Below are positions 5,810 through 6,752 of a stretch of 6,752 bases of DNA, piece by piece. The translations under genes and the position numbers were made by a program. The stretch spans positions 1 to 6,752 of the forward strand of contig CANDEE010000077.1 in the NCBI GenBank assembly GCA_947383685.1, given 5' to 3'. The notes under the pieces were generated by a model. That model saw only the letters and a list, made by a program, of their open reading frames with translations, was not told where the DNA came from and searched no databases. Numbering within the stretch: position 1 is the stretch's first letter; each line of letters starts with the position of its first letter. The stretch is from an uncultured Pseudoflavonifractor sp. (lineage in GTDB: Bacteria; Bacillota; Clostridia; Oscillospirales; Oscillospiraceae).

Positions 5810-5833
5810 CTCCATTTTTTGGGCGGCTTATAC
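5805..5833 (-). promoter_or_regulatory. Sigma-F-type (forespore) promoter for spoIIR-rubredoxin
   Basis: On the minus strand, GTATA (5833-5829) and GGAGAAAAT (5813-5805) are 15 nt apart. These match the B. subtilis sigma-F consensus as I recall it (GYATA, then GGnnAnAnT, spacing about 15-16). spoIIR is a known sigma-F target, so gene identity and promoter type agree. Predicted start near 5798, leader of about 15 nt. Confidence 0.68.
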
Positions 5834-5915
5834 ATCCTCCGGTTCTTCTTTTCTTACAGGCCCTAAGTCTCCCTCTTTTAAAGGAGTTTTTGCTTAAATA
5901 TCTCTAAAAAATACA

Positions 5916-5944
5916 TTGACAACTTCGCCCATTTTGTCTAAAAT
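5916..5944 (+). promoter_or_regulatory. Strong sigma-A promoter for the TctC-like lipoprotein gene
   Basis: TTGACA (perfect -35, 5916-5921) and TAAAAT (5939-5944) with a 17-nt spacer. Predicted start near 5951, giving a leader of about 56 nt. The ribosome site GGAGGAGG (5990-5997) is 9 nt before the ATG. I see no clear operator or riboswitch fold in the leader. Confidence 0.85.
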
Positions 5945-6006
5945 GTTGATAGCCATGAAAGTTTGCCAACGGTATGGTAAAAGAATTATGGAGGAGGAAC
6001 CAAACA

Positions 6007-6752
6007 ATGAAAAAAATGTTCACTAAGAAGCGTGTCTTTGCTGTGGTCGCAGCCACTCTGTGCCTGGCTATGAGCCTCACCGCCTGCGGCGGTGGCAAGA
6101 GCAGCGAATATCCCACCAAGGGCATCAATGTCATCTGCCCCTGGGGCGCCGGCGGCGGCACCGATGCCTGCCTGCGTGCTTTCACCGATGCTATGGGCCG
6201 TGACCTGGGCCAGACCTTGACCGTGGATAACGTTACCGGCGGCGGCGGCATCACCGGTCATCAGGCCATTGCTGATGCTGAGGCCGACGGCTATACCCTG
6301 GGCATGATCACCTTTGAACTGTCTACATATCAGCCCTTGGGCACCAGCGATCTGACTTGGGACAGCTATGAGCCCCTCTGCCGGGTCAATACCGACGCTG
6401 CTACTGTCACTGTGGCCACCAAGTGGGCCAATGACAACAACATTACCGACCTGAAGGGCTTCATTGAGTACTGCGAGGCTCATCCCGGTGAGGTCCAGAT
6501 GGGCGGCTCCTCCGCTGCTTCCGTGTGGCACATTGCCGGTGGCTACCTGATGAACGCCACTGGCATCGACATTCAGATGGTCACCTATCAGGAAGGCGCC
6601 GCTGCCGCTGTTAAGGATGCCGCCGGCGGCTTTATCCAGGGTGTCACCGTCTCTTTGGCCGAGGCCCGCAGCTTCATCGAGTCCGGCGACCTGACCTGCC
6701 TGGGCGTTATGGCCGACGAGCGCAACTCCGCCTTCCCCGACGTCCCCACCTG
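6007..6752 (+). CDS. Tripartite tricarboxylate transporter substrate-binding lipoprotein (TctC/Bug family), 3' end outside window
   Basis: 248 codons are visible with no stop, so roughly three quarters of a typical 320-340-aa TctC protein. A lipoprotein signal peptide is clear: MKKMFTKKR, a hydrophobic core, then the lipobox LTAC with Cys27 as the lipidated residue. The mature part shows the family pattern: YPTKGINVICPWGAGGGTD (about 35-53), GQTLTVDNVTGGGGITG (about 68-84, the ligand-loop region) and ADGYTLGMIT. It binds a small carboxylate outside the membrane and passes it to a TctA/TctB permease, not seen here but expected downstream. Which carboxylate cannot be told. Codons are strongly biased (GGC, ACC, GCC, CTG), more than in neighbouring genes; with the near-consensus promoter and ribosome site this suggests high expression. 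Confidence 0.93.
   Translation, partial: MKKMFTKKRVFAVVAATLCLAMSLTACGGGKSSEYPTKGINVICPWGAGGGTDACLRAFTDAMGRDLGQTLTVDNVTGGGGITGHQAIADAEADGYTLGMITFELSTYQPLGTSDLTWDSYEPLCRVNTDAATVTVATKWANDNNITDLKGFIEYCEAHPGEVQMGGSSAASVWHIAGGYLMNATGIDIQMVTYQEGAAAAVKDAAGGFIQGVTVSLAEARSFIESGDLTCLGVMADERNSAFPDVPT

Noticed and set aside
5871..5890. Short hairpin near CTCTTTTAAAGGAG followed by TTTTT, as a terminator
   Set aside because: The arms pair poorly, and it lies between two divergent promoters where no transcript needs to end.
5986..6531. 181-codon minus-strand ORF opposite the TctC-like gene
   Set aside because: It is a shadow of a strongly coding plus-strand lipoprotein gene with signal peptide, promoter and ribosome site.
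1..6752. Search for CRISPR arrays, insertion sequences, toxin-antitoxin, phage or defence genes
   Set aside because: No regularly spaced repeats, transposase motifs or defence-type domains were seen on either strand; gene order and regulation look like ordinary core genome.

Overview
The window looks like the chromosome of a spore-forming Firmicute of class Clostridia, probably the Oscillospiraceae/Ruminococcaceae side (inference). The support is a sporulation gene (spoIIR), a clostridial-type rubredoxin, Gram-positive house-keeping genes (holA, RNase M5), consensus sigma-A promoters with strong AGGAGG-type ribosome sites, a THF riboswitch, and a GC content that looks clearly above 50%. I see no phage, IS element, CRISPR array, rRNA or tRNA. 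This is an ordinary core-genome stretch with unusually legible regulation.

Layout, left to right. (1) 2-739 (+) is the 3' end of a polytopic membrane protein, probably a GT39/PMT-like glycosyltransferase. (2) A bidirectional terminator (741-783) separates it from a converging minus-strand block. (3) That block reads right to left: promoter 3322-3350, holA (3289-2252), rnmV (2255-1647, 4-nt overlap), then a separate promoter (1593-1621), a THF riboswitch (1477-1580), its expression platform (1411-1480) and a folate ECF transporter gene, folT-like (1405-764). (4) Divergent from holA, with back-to-back consensus promoters, lies a two-gene plus-strand operon: a P1/DmpA-family N-terminal nucleophile peptidase (3419-4459) and a small membrane-anchored protein of unknown function (4479-4946). 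It ends at a second bidirectional terminator (4948-4988). (5) Converging on that terminator is a minus-strand pair: spoIIR (5783-5148), with a good match to a forespore sigma-F promoter, and 4 nt after it a 51-aa rubredoxin gene (5143-4988). (6) Divergent from spoIIR, a strong sigma-A promoter drives a lipoprotein of the tripartite tricarboxylate transporter TctC family, cut by the right edge (6007-6752).

How the parts work together. folT is under direct feedback from tetrahydrofolate. The expression platform can be read by eye: an antisequester helix of 13 bp with a 2-nt bulge competes both with aptamer helix P1 and with a Shine-Dalgarno sequester. SpoIIR is the forespore signal that triggers pro-sigma-E processing in the mother cell. 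Its promoter fits sigma-F, and the rubredoxin behind it should share that transcript. No ECF energising genes (ecfA/A'/T) and no TctA/TctB genes are in view; the former are usually encoded elsewhere and the latter may lie beyond the right edge.
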